This document shows, piece by piece, positions 35,754 through 46,179 of a stretch of 64,000 nt of DNA. Position 1 is the stretch's first letter. Every line of letters begins with the position of its first letter. The DNA comes from Akebia trifoliata (taxonomy: Eukaryota; Streptophyta; Magnoliopsida; Ranunculales; Lardizabalaceae), in assembly GCA_017979445.1 (NCBI GenBank), contig CM030706.1, forward strand, positions 6,117,595-6,181,594, in the 5' to 3' direction. Made by a program: the position numbers and the translations under genes. Under the pieces are notes generated by a model. That model worked only from the letters and a program-made list of their open reading frames with translations. It ran no database searches and was not told where the DNA came from.

Positions 35754-35887
35754 TAATAAAGCTTCAAATAAGCTCTGTACACAATTCTTCACTCGTTAAG
35801 GAACGAGTGAAATGTGAGATTAAAGGAGAAAGATCCGAGCTTTTTACTAGAATTCTAGAGAGAGAAAGTTAGTATCTGTTTGAAGCG

Positions 35888-35977
35888 TCAGCCTTTGATC
35901 TCAAGTACCCAAAAGAAGAAAAAAGGGAAAAAAAGGTTCAGCCTTTGAAGAAGAATCTCTCTTTCTACTGTGTTCAT
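35888..35977 (-). CDS. Upstream ORF 2 in the ABCB19 leader (29 codons)
   Basis: ATG at 35977-35975, TGA at 35890-35888, ending 134 nt before the ABCB19 ATG. The predicted peptide starts MNTVEREILLQRLN and has a run of phenylalanines. Its ATG overlaps the stop of upstream ORF 1 (ATGA). It is real only if the leader is unspliced and starts near 36140; conservation is unknown. Confidence 0.4.
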   Translation of the reverse strand: MNTVEREILLQRLNLFFPFFFFWVLEIKG

Positions 35978-36006
35978 GTGGTAATCTGCTCTGGTTTTTC
36001 CGCCAT
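35974..36006 (-). CDS. Upstream ORF 1 in the ABCB19 leader (10 codons)
   Basis: ATG at 36006-36004, peptide MAEKPEQITT, stop at 35976-35974. The start context ctctaATGGCGGAAA is very like that of the true start (attaATGGCGGAAA at 35753), which may be chance or an old duplication of the start region. It would be read first by ribosomes scanning from the predicted start site. Confidence 0.35.
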   Translation of the reverse strand: MAEKPEQITT

Positions 36007-36164
36007 TAGAGCTGAGATCAAAGCTTTTTCTTTTTCTCAGAAAACTGAAAACGTGGGTTCGGTTAGAATTCCAAGAAGCTTTAGAGAGAGAGAGTGAGTG
36101 AGAGTGAGAAAGAAGACTGTTGGTCAAAGAAACGGAGGAAAATAGAGAGAGTAAGTCTTGCAGG

Positions 36165-36175
36165 AATATTTATAG
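36165..36175 (-). promoter_or_regulatory. TATA box of ABCB19
   Basis: The minus strand reads CTATAAATATT about 415 bp before the main ATG. A transcript starting about 30 bp downstream would have a 380-nt, CT-rich leader with a GA/CT tract at about 36083-36098. Placement is by motif and distance only. Confidence 0.55.
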
Positions 36176-36179
36176 CAGC

Positions 36180-37400
36180 AGAACTTAACCTTCAGTAGTT
36201 CAAATTCTAACCATGGTTAGATGGAATCTAACTTAGATGGCGAGTAGTGTTGCCAGTTGCCTTGATGTTTGTGTAGAAAGGTAGAATTGTTACTGTAGTC
36301 TCGGTAGTAAAATAACTTTTCACGTGGTAGTTTTCATTCAATAAAATAAAACAAAAGTACTCTATTTTGCTGTTAATAAGTAAGATGTTAAGTTGTTAAA
36401 AGTGAGAGATTTACAGCAACCTAGTTTGATGCGAAGGGTAGGTTACAATATGAGCAGTGAGAAGTCACGCATGCATGACACATCAACCATGTAATTTAAG
36501 ATCTTTGTACGTAAATATCCCTTCATGATTTACATAATATCTTTGGCACCCCTACAAATAGAAAATTACTTATACACCCTCATCCTCACATAAATAAAGA
36601 GTCAGGCTAGCCCAATTTAAAAAGATTTGAAATCTTATAAAGAGTAGGTAGCCCAATCTTATAATGGGAGGTAGCTCACATTATGGCATTCAAACACTTG
36701 ATCCGATGTCATAGGGATGTAAAGGATAAAATTTTAAGAACTTTAAAAAATTATATTTAAAAAAAAATTAATTTTTAGTGTTGAATTTTAATTTTAAATT
36801 TGGGACTCTATTAATTGTTCATTTTCAACGCCTTACATGAAGTTCAAAATCTTTTTTTTTAACATGAGTTTTTCTTTGAAATCTAAAAGGTTGTGGTGTT
36901 AGATTGCTAATGTGGTAATCCATGTAGGCCAATGACCTTTAGTAAGATTAAAATTTTCATTAAACTAATAATAAAAGTGTTTTTACCAAACAAAAATCTT
37001 TGATTTTTTTAAAATCAATTATCTTCAATCCTATCTTCCAATCTGATTTAACTTTCAAATCTCAAGGCGATATAGAATTTTTGATGAAATAGAAAATGAT
37101 GAATTTTTTTTATAGAAAAATCTAAGATTTTGTAACCATGGGTTAAGAGGAGGTTGAGAAGGATGGGTTGGATAGATAAGAAAATTTTATTAAGGGGTTA
37201 AAAAGTTTGAAGAGAATTGAATTTTGAAGAAAATCAATGATATTTTTTATACTAATCTTTCTATAAAAAAATTGAATTTTTTATCTAAAATTTACCATTT
37301 AAAATATGATTTATTTAATGATTGATTTTTGAAGATTAAAAATCAAGGACAAAGATAACTGATTTGGAGAAAGACGAAAAACTAAAGTGAGGGCATTGCT
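36180..37400. other. Distal ABCB19 promoter and intergenic sequence
   Basis: AT-rich, no gene and no clear transposon ends. The segment 36650-37380 repeats motifs such as 'aaaatcttt' and 'gattttt' but shows no ordered repeat. Confidence 0.4.
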
Positions 37401-37403
37401 ACA

Positions 37404-37713
37404 GTATTAATCATACTACGCTATAATAAGATGTAATATGATACACCAAATCATTATCTATGTGATTAGGTTAAGAATTTGTTAAGATTATGATAGGAAT
37501 GGATCAGATAAAATTAGATTTCGTTGAGATTTTGTATTCTTTATATAAATCCTATTAGGATTCTTGTAATCTATTAAAAATCAATCAATCTTTATCCTTT
37601 ACATGGTATCAAATCCATTCTTATTATAATTTTAGTAGATTCTTAACCTAATCAGATAGATAATGATTTAGTGTATCACATTACACTTTATTACAGTGTA
37701 TCATAATTAATAC
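37404..37713. mobile_element. Foldback element enclosing a TRIM-like LTR and primer-binding site
   Basis: The arms 37404-37477 and 37640-37713 are reverse complements with few mismatches (gtattaatcat ... tgattaggttaagaa on the left), and weaker pairing reaches about 37509/37608. Inside, 37480-37603 looks like a 124-bp LTR: tgttaagattatgatagg at the start, tttatataaatcc as TATA region, tttaca at the end, immediately followed by tggtatcaaatcc (37604-37616), a tRNA-Met-type primer-binding site. So one short sequence has both palindromic and LTR features. Confidence 0.6.
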
Positions 37714-38452
37714 TCTAACAAGTTTTTGGTGAAGAAGATGATATACTAATTATTTCCTTTTAGTAAGGGTGTCTAAAATATTTTTAAAACAAATGAGGGG
37801 CATGTCTAAAACACCCATTAACGCATGAGTGGGGTGTTAAATTTCATGGCTGATATGGTAATGACACGTGACTTCGCACAACTCATATTCTGTGAAGTCT
37901 TTCCGACAAACTCAAATCCAATTTAAGCAAGCCTCACTATTGCATTTTTATTTTTATTTTTATTTTTATTTTTTTTAAACTCCCTTAGACTTCTCACAAC
38001 TCCAAGGGAACCTTACTGTACATGCTTATTACCCAAAAAATGGACTTACGTTTTTTTTTTAATATTAAATACCCTCATTAGTTAGATCCAATACTTATTA
38101 TATCTCCTCAGCATCAATTATCTCTCTCAAAATCATCATTGGGCCCTCATTGGCAATTTAAATTCTAACCTTCTAGATTTTATAAAACTCAAACATAAAA
38201 AAGTTATAATAAAAAATAAAATTAAAAACAATAATATTTTTGAATTTTATCCATGATTTTGAGATTTTAGGAGAAATAAATGTTATGAGGACAGAGGATA
38301 TAATATGTATTTGATTTACATAACTGAGGGTATTATAAATATTTAATCTTTTAAGATGATGTGAGAACTCTAATAGAGTTTTTATAATAAAAATGTAACA
38401 ATGAGGCCTACCCGATAAATCTCTCAAAAATTTTAATACATTATTTTATTAT

Positions 38453-38635
38453 GGGTTTTGTTAAGGTGTACTCTAAGATGCATTAAATAAGGGTACATGT
38501 TAAGTTGGAAAAAAGTATTTGAGGATATTTTTGGCAGAGAAAAAAATTTTATGGTATTTTTTATATGAAAATAAAGACCAGGGGTGTCTTTAATGCATCT
38601 TAATGTGTGCCCTTAGGGAACATGTTAACAAACCC
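38453..38635. mobile_element. MITE family E, copy 2
   Basis: gggttttgttaaggtgt at the left, gttaacaaaccc at the right; inside, aagatgcattaaa on the left is mirrored by tttaatgcatctt near the right end. Same family as 11929-12105. Confidence 0.6.
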
Positions 38636-39393
38636 TTTTATTATTATTGCTTTGAATTATTATGGGAAATTTTCCAAACAATTAATATGTTTTTCGTTTA
38701 TTATTAAATTATTATCAATTTTCCTATATTACCAAAACATTACTATACTCTGCATATATTGAACTAAAATGCCCTTAAAAGTTAAAAATATGTGTTTCTA
38801 ATTTGATGGAAACAGCCTGATAGGTGGTGGGTAATAGTTTGATTTACAAGTTTTTTTCATTTTTCCTCTCCAATTTCATTGTTCTTGATGGATTCACAAG
38901 AAAGAATTAAAGAAAGTCATTTTGTTTCTTCTTCTTCCACCAAAGGAAATAAAGCTTCATGTATTCTTCTTTCATCTTCTTCTTTGTTTTGGACGAATTG
39001 ATAAGTAGAGATTACTCGTAACAAAAGTCTCTTATTCTTCCCATATAAGAAAATCCCGTTCTTCTTATTTTTCTTTTTCTCACTTTCGTTTGTTTCATTT
39101 TTTACGACTTGATGAGCAATTAGTTAAGTTAAAAAAAAACCTTCTTTTACTTTGTATTAAATAAAAGATAAATTTTAATTTTCCACCGTTATTCTTTTTT
39201 TTTTCTTTCTTTCTTTTTTGTGTCATATGGGGTACTTCAACTTTATGAGCAAGGATTAAGGTATCTTCAATATTTTCTACCATACATCATTGATTAATCG
39301 TTAGAAAATTGCATCCACAATTTCTAAACTATCTTCATGCAATTTGTGAATATTGTCATCTTACATACAAGATACGTTTAAACCTCTTGTTAG

Positions 39394-39739
39394 AGAGATG
39401 CTATTGGCACCCCTTTTACTTAATACACCCCAATTTCTTAAATTATTTATCCCACCTCAATTAAAGATTTAAAAAGTCGTCAAATATTACTAAGGTTTGG
39501 CTCAAATTATAAATCTCAACATTACAAAACATTATAACACTCATTCAAACGATTTCAGTAGTTGTTTACGATTATTAGAAGGCTCTTATAAAATCTTAAA
39601 CCCCAAAAATAGAAATCTAGAAAGAGAGAAAATTTCTATTGGTATCCCAACTTTTACTTAATCTCAACCATTCACCTATTTTCTTTATTTTTAATTGGGG
39701 TGTAATAAGTAAAAGTTAGGGTGCCAATATCATCTCTCT
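39394..39739. mobile_element. MITE family F, copy 1
   Basis: Ends: gagagatgctattggcaccc on the left and, read inward from the right, gagagatgatattggcaccc. Further in, ttttactta and accccaattt are mirrored by aattggggtg and taagtaaaa. About 345 bp. A second copy with a nested SINE is at 54594-55147. Confidence 0.65.
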
Positions 39740-39950
39740 AAAACTTAAAAAAAAAAAAAAAAAATACATACAAGGTTGATAAGCCGTTAACAAAATGTTG
39801 TCAAAATTGGCATACACAGTTGACAAATCTTGAAGAAGACAATTATTTCAAGTCAATTCTTGGTTACACAGTGGATGGAGCAATGATTCAAACCTTAGAA
39901 AAACTTTGAATAAAATGTTGACATGACTGTCATATTGAGCTAACATAGAG

Positions 39951-40058
39951 AGTTACTATCTCCCCACCAAATTTTACTAATGCACAATTCTTTGGTGGTT
40001 TCCATAAGAGTTGGTGTGGCATTAGTAAAAGTTGGTATGGTAATAACAATTCTCTTAA
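39951..40058. repeat. Short palindromic MITE
   Basis: gttactatctccccaccaaa then ttttactaatgc on the left pairs with gcattagtaaaa then gttggtatggtaataac on the right; about 105 bp in total. Confidence 0.6.
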
Positions 40059-40059
40059 C

Positions 40060-42370
40060 ATATCGTGAATAAATATTAACAAACATCTTGTAAATGGTAA
40101 ACACTTTGGAGTTATTGTTTTTTCAAGTTAGGCTCTGATATAAAATCAAATATTTATTTTGATTTTGATTTTCATTAAATAACTTAAAGTAAATAGTACT
40201 CAAATTAAAGTAATTAAAGAAAATAACAATTCTGAAGTCATTATTATATTGATAAGAGAAAATATCGATTATGAAGTCACTATTTTAGTGACAAAAGAAA
40301 ATAGTGATTTTGAAATTGCTATCATAGTGATTAGACTATTATAACACTTAGAGATTACCATAATGGTGGTCAAAGGGGTGAAATATGCGTTCTTCAGGAT
40401 TTCTTGTTTCGTATAAAATGAAACACCTAAATATCTTCAGGATTTCTTATTTCGTATTTTCTATAAAACATGTAAGATAATGTAAAAAAAACTTATTTAA
40501 TTTGAATAAAAGTAAATGTATAGAATGAAACACCTAAATATATATGATTCAAAGTGAATCAACCCTAAATAAGAAACCTCAACAAAATACTTTCGATAAA
40601 TCTATATTTATTAAAAAATTAGTAATAAAAAGGTAAAAATGAATATTTCATACTCATAATATATGATTCAAACTTTTCAACTTAGAGTGAAGATCTCGAT
40701 GAGGCGAAACTTTTTATCTTTTTCACGGACTCTTGGTTCTCGTTCCAAGGTAGGGTTACAACTTGGGCTGGTTAACCCGAACTCAACCCGGATTCAATTC
40801 AATTGATGGGTGAGCTTAGGTTGGATTATATGGAAAATGAGTTGAGCCTGGACTAGGAAATCTCAACCTAAACCTGATGTTATATATTTACTTGTGAATA
40901 TTTTCATTTATTTTTTAAAAAATATATCAATTTTCTCTTCCTAAATATATTTGTAAAACTACGGGAAAAAAATTATGATATAAAAATTTATGAATTTGGA
41001 GGTTTTATGCAAATTTATTACTAGTCATTTTATTTTTTGCATTGTATTTTATTTTTTTTTTTTTTTAATTTATATGTTGATCAAAATGAAATTAGGCTTG
41101 TTCAATGAACCCAAACAACCCAAAATTACCTAACTTGGGCTAACCTAAGCTCAACCCAATTTTAGAAGTTCAATGAACGGTCCTGGTTTTAAAACATTGC
41201 TCCCAATTCCATCCCAAATGTTACAATGACCATTCGGATTTGGCAATAATTTGGCAGGGTTTCAATTCGGTTACATCAAATAAGTTCAAAAATATTCTCG
41301 AGAATTTTGAAGAATATAAAAATTAGAGGTATTAAGGGATAATCGAAATCTAAATTCATATTCGAAAAAAAATGGATATTATCCAAAAATTCCAAATGTC
41401 GGATTCGAATTCAGATATTTTTAAATATTCGAAATCATTTCATATACGGATTTGGATGTGGGTATATCCGATCAGATATAATTCGATTCTAAATCATTGA
41501 TATTACAAATACGGATTGCGATGGGGACAATGTTTTCAAACATCACTTTTACACTGAAACTCAATGATCTAACCGCGTTGAAGATGAGGGTTTGAGAAAA
41601 AAATGGCTTTTTTGTGGTTGAAGATGAGGGATTTTGAAATCCTATCTATGGGTTTGAGAAAAAATAAAAATTAACGGTTCGAATCCAAATCAGATATTAT
41701 TTAATATTCGAAAGGAATCGGATTTGAATTTGAAATTCTATTCTAAATATCTATCAGATTCAGATTCATTTTTGAATATTACTAATTTTTTTGGATTCGA
41801 ATTCGGATATATCTATATCCAATCGGATAGATATCTGTTTACAGTCCTAATAAAAATAATTTTTGGAAAACTGATCCAAGATTTCAATGCAAATAAGGGT
41901 CTCATCAGCTCATCATATTGGATCCTGATCTATCCAATGAGATCTGAATGTGATCCATTGAAAGCCCCCTCAAACTTGTTAATATATTTGTTTCTTATGG
42001 ACAAGGCATCTCCCCTTTAAACCCAAAATGTGCTTGTTTGTCCTTTGGTCATCTTTGGTTAAATAAAGCTAGGGCAACATTACCAAGATCAAGGTACCAA
42101 AGTCTCCAAATCAAAATATAATAAATCCACTAAAGTTTTAAAATGAAGATTATATTATGTGACTTAGGTTGTATTGTTGACTCTTTTGAGAACATTAAGT
42201 CCATCTGGTGAACTAATCAAACCTAGTTTAATTTTCTCTAGTACTAGGCACGTGCTATTCTTTTAAATATTAGGTTTAGGGCATCGTTGACGACAAATTT
42301 CATAACTCTAATCAGTCTTGACGTCTCCTAATTGGCTATAAGATTGGAAAATTTTACTAGTTTCATCACC
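40060..42370. other. Intergenic with decayed repeats
   Basis: No gene. About 40750-41180 has 'gggctggttaacccgaactc' and, near its end, 'cttgggctaacctaagctc', and 41230-41860 is rich in 'gattcgaattcgga'-type motifs. Both look like worn hAT MITE subterminal regions, but no intact ends or duplications were found. Confidence 0.4.
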
Positions 42371-42373
42371 CTA

Positions 42374-42567
42374 CACTACGTGAAAATCGGAAAATTCAAC
42401 AAGCCAAGGCCCAAAAATTTTGATGGTCCAAGGTCGTTGAAATTTTAATGTTCTTTAAAGTCAATGGCTTAGAATCGTAGAATTTCTCTCCTCCTCCATT
42501 AATTTGAGAGTTTCGAAAAAGAAATCGACGCCTTAATCTATCAAATATGGATTTTTTTCACGTTGTG
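42374..42567. mobile_element. CACTA-type non-autonomous element, copy 2
   Basis: Left CACTACGTGAAAATCGG; right, read inward, CACAACGTGAAAAAAAT. Flanking cta and tta fit a worn 3-bp duplication. The body matches the 5650-6010 element (catggt-caaggtcgttgaa; cctccattaatttga). About 194 bp. Confidence 0.65.
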
Positions 42568-42569
42568 TT

Positions 42570-44120
42570 ATACACCTAAACACCACAGTGTACGCACCAC
42601 ACTATTAATCCACATACGTAAACATTTTTCCATTTGTGATACCAAACTTCGTCATGGTAATACTATAGCGCACCATACAATTGTATTTTAAGTTGTCGAG
42701 AAAAGTCTTTCCTTTTCCTAACATTTAAATGCTTCTTCTGCTCGGTTTTTATCTCTTGTACTTGTTTACATAGATTTTTTTTTCACTATTTTTGTCCGTT
42801 ACCTAGACTACGTAATATTTTCTTTTGTTTGTTTGTTGCATGCAATCCGACACATCAACTTGAATGACTATCCATTATCGAAAATTGAATTTAAGATCAT
42901 CAAAGTTTCTCCTTATTATCTCATCCTAATACAAAGACTGGCAATGGGTCGGATAACATCCACTTATCCAAGTTATCCAAATATGGTACAAATTTTTTAC
43001 CCAATTAAGAATTCAGGTAAATTTATCTACAATAATTTTTATCCAAATATTTTTAAGGTCAAATATGGATAGGCATCTTATCTAACTTGAATATCCGTTT
43101 ATCCGAGTTTAATATGATAAGTTCACAATAAATTATATGTATAACCCAAAATTAAGATTTTTCCATCATCTTCACATTGAAATATATATATCCGACTTTG
43201 ATATCCGTTTAAAATTTGGGTACAAGTCGGATACAGATATCCTTTAAAAAAAGTGAATAAATAATCAGATATGGATATCCTTAGCATAAGGGATAAAAAA
43301 TCGAATATGGTTGACTGGCTATAGAGTTGGTTTATGGATATGAATCAACCAATATTTTCATGAATTATATTTCAGTTTGAAAATGATTTTCTCTAGAAAA
43401 CGTGTTCTTGACAATCTTATACATCCCAAGGTGTCACTGTTGAATCTTTATGATCAAACTAAAGAGAATAAAGATTATTCAATGAAGGGCAAGTACAACA
43501 ATGGATCCGACAAACTTAGCCTAAGTTCTTCTAATTAATCTTTTTTTAAGCTTTTAAGTGACGGGTTAAAGTACTTAGAGATGGTCCAACATGTCTGGAA
43601 AAAGATTATCATTTATAACCAACCCACTATGTACCATTATGATCTGCAAGAGAAATGTTCTTGTAATTTGATAATTCTAAAAGAAAGTGAAGTTTAATTT
43701 CTTTCGAATTGATTGACTTTTTAGTAATCAATTTTAAAAAGCATCTTAATCACATCAAGCAAATTTAGAAACTTGGTCAACTTAATCCATTATCATTTGA
43801 TGGTTTAAAAACTCGTCCAACGTTAAGATGAGTCAGATGGATCATCCTAGGCTCGAAGGCGATTGGGTGAGAGTCAATTTGAATCGACCATCACATTGGC
43901 TCTTCTGAGATCCAAGTTGACTCATCTAATATTTTGAAAATCTTGATTAAGTTAATTAAACCTCAGTTAAGTCAACTCGGTTTTGTGTTTTTTGATTTAA
44001 AATATTAATTTGTTAATGATCTAAATGCTTTTATTTATATGTATAAAACAAGAATTTGTAATTGAGCATCAACTAATCCATCTAATAATAATAATAATTT
44101 TGAAATATTTTTTGAGAACC
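42570..44120. other. Intergenic with decayed repeats
   Basis: No gene. 42935-43330 repeats 'tatccgtttatccga' and 'gatatggatatcc' motifs as in hAT MITE interiors (possible left end gactggcaatgggtcgga at about 42937). 43800-43980 shows gagtca/tgactc motifs. No intact boundaries. Confidence 0.4.
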
Positions 44121-44130
44121 TAATCTAGAC

Positions 44131-44444
44131 TAGGGCTGGCAATGAATCAGTTCGGTACCAGATCAGTACCACTCCCATATTGATCTGAATTTTTTAAAAC
44201 ATATATCAATCCAATCCGAATAGATAAATGAATATGTGAATCGAATTCAATCTGTTTTATTTCATCTTTAATCCGAAATCGGTCCGATCCAATCCGACCA
44301 CATGCCTTATTTTCAAATGATTACTATTCAAAAAATTTAAAAAATGTAAAATCATATAAAACTTTAAAAAATCTACTCTCCAACAACAAATATAGAGGAA
44401 ACCAAAAAGAATATATATATATTATATATATATATATCTATATA

Positions 44445-44479
<35 letters not shown>

Positions 44480-45052
44480 GGAACTGTTCAGCACCCCGTT
44501 TTACCACACACTTTAACAAACGTTTTTTGTCTTACATGGGTTAGAAGTTTTGGAATGAGCTGATTTTTGGTGAGGATGATCTCTATGATTAGAAGATCAT
44601 CCTCCCCAAAAATCAGCCCATTCTGAAATGTTTAGCCCCATGTTTACACGTGAAAAATCGTGGACCGTCCATTTTTTGTAAATCAATTTTGATGGGGTTA
44701 GAAGTTTTGGAATGAGCTGATTTTTGGTGAGGATGTTCTCCTCACCATAGAGATCATCCTCACCAAAAATCAGCTCATTCCAAAACTTCTAACCCATGTA
44801 AGACAAAACGCGTTTGTTAAAGTGTGTGGTAAAACTAAGGGTGGCGAACGGGACCCTATTATATATATATATAGATATATATATATTTAATCTATATGAA
44901 GATATGAAATTTAGAATAATAAAAATTTGTTAAAAAATGTTTAGATCGGATATTTTTCAGAGCGGATTGGGTAGATCTGAATCCAATTTTTCATATTTTT
45001 CAGATCAGATCGATTCAAACATCGAGTATATTTCGAATCATTGCCAGCCTCA
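44131..45052. mobile_element. hAT-type MITE with perfect 8-bp duplication and a nested element
   Basis: Ends: TAGGGCTGGCAATGAATC on the left and, read inward from the right, TGAGGCTGGCAATGATTC. A perfect 8-bp duplication, atctagac, lies at 44123-44130 and 45053-45060. The interior has subterminal 'gatctgaa' and 'tccgatc' repeats. Element B1 with its (TA)n flanks sits inside (44.40-44.89 kb), so the hAT MITE inserted first. Confidence 0.85.
44479..44857. mobile_element. (TA)n-flanked double-hairpin element B1
   Basis: 379 bp. Ends: GGGAACTGTTCAGCACCCCG on the left; inward from the right GGGTCCCGTTCGCCACCC, then on both sides ttttaccacacactttaaca. Core: hairpin 1 at about 44540-44638, spacer with gtggaccgtcc, hairpin 2 at about 44696-44797. 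Flanked by 65 bp and 25 bp of AT repeat. Nearly identical in length and sequence to B2 (57000-57378). Confidence 0.8.
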
Positions 45053-45327
45053 ATCTAGACCAGGAAATCGATAGGGTTGAGAAGTCATTTGAACCTAATA
45101 GACAGTCCTCATGACCCAAATGGTCCTTCAGTCCATGCAACCGTTACCCTATGAGATGACTCGGATGAGTCAATGATTTCAGTGGGGGATGAGCCAAGAG
45201 AAGGTATTCGGTTTGAAAAGTGAGATCTAATTAGACAATTTTATAGACCTTAGCTATGTTTTAACATGAAAACTCGACTTAAATCAGCTTTACATCATTG
45301 ACTCGTAAGTCAACTCAAACAAATTTA

Positions 45328-45330
45328 ATA

Positions 45331-45383
<53 letters not shown>

Positions 45384-45400
45384 ATATATATATATATATT
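45328..45400. repeat. (TA)n microsatellite
   Basis: About 70 bp of AT repeat with short TATTATA breaks. A 20-residue Ile/Tyr ORF read through it is an artefact. Confidence 0.9.
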
Positions 45401-45729
45401 AAATATGAGAGCTACTATTGGCACACCAACTTTTACTAATGCCGCACCAATTCTTATATAAACAACCAAAAATTGCACACCAATTCCTATATAAATATTT
45501 CAAAAAGATTTTGGTACTATTAAAATGTAGGTTTATTTGTATCTTTTTGTGTGTTGGGATCCATTGACACACACAAAAACAAATAAATAAGAAATCCCAA
45601 CCATTAAAATAAGAAATTCAATGATCCAAGATTTACCTTATCCCTTCCGAGTGGTGTTGAGGTTAGAGCTGATTATTATTTGTATTGGGCTTTTGGAGTT
45701 TAGGGTCCGTTTGGTTACATTTAAAAAAT

Positions 45730-45937
45730 AAAGGCCCTGTGTGGATACACTTCTCCGCGCAAGAGCAAAAGTTCAATCTCTCCCCGCAAGAGTAAAAAAT
45801 CTCTCCGTAGAAAAGCAGGTTCTTGGAGCTTCTCAACAAAGAGCAAAAAATCTCTTCCCGCAAGAGTAAAAACCTATCCAAACGTTTGCTAGCCCTCTGC
45901 AAGAGCAGAAGTAGTCAAGAAGCTCTATCCAAACGTA
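45730..45937. repeat. MITE with gtggatacacttct / gctctatccaaacg ends
   Basis: The left end gtgtggatacacttct pairs with agctctatccaaacgta read backwards. Inside are several degenerate 'ccgcaagagtaaaa' repeats (about 45757, 45784, 45858). It may be nested in another element, since gggtccgtttggtta lies before it and gggcctgtttggatacaaag after it. Confidence 0.45.
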
Positions 45938-46080
45938 GTGAAACTTTTTTTACTTTTAAAAGTTAAAAAGTAAGTTTGGATTCCTTTTGGGCCTGTTTGG
46001 ATACAAAGTAGAAGGTAAAATAAGGTGGAGGGAACCAAATCTCTATACAATAATAAATAGCTCATTGTTTTCTTTAAAAC

Positions 46081-46175
46081 ATAGTGAATCGATGTAGACC
46101 GTAGATGCATCTCAATCTTGAGGGAATCATGTAAATCATATTACGCTTGTGTACATGATTGCATCTTGTTTTCTT
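46081..46175 (+). repeat. Copia-LTR-like fragment
   Basis: gtgaatcgatgtagaccgta, then aatcttgagggaatcatgta and atgattgcatcttgtt match the 3' part of the repeat at 271-1024. Fragment only. Confidence 0.5.
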
Positions 46176-46179
46176 TGTT

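Noticed and set aside
35751..35792. N-terminal extension of ABCB19 (13 codons upstream in frame)
   Set aside because: The extension begins at GTG; the first in-frame ATG is at 35753 and matches the family N-terminus.
35888..36127. 79-codon frame upstream of ABCB19
   Set aside because: Its first codon is TTG, not ATG; only the inner 29-codon part starts with ATG and is reported as an upstream ORF.
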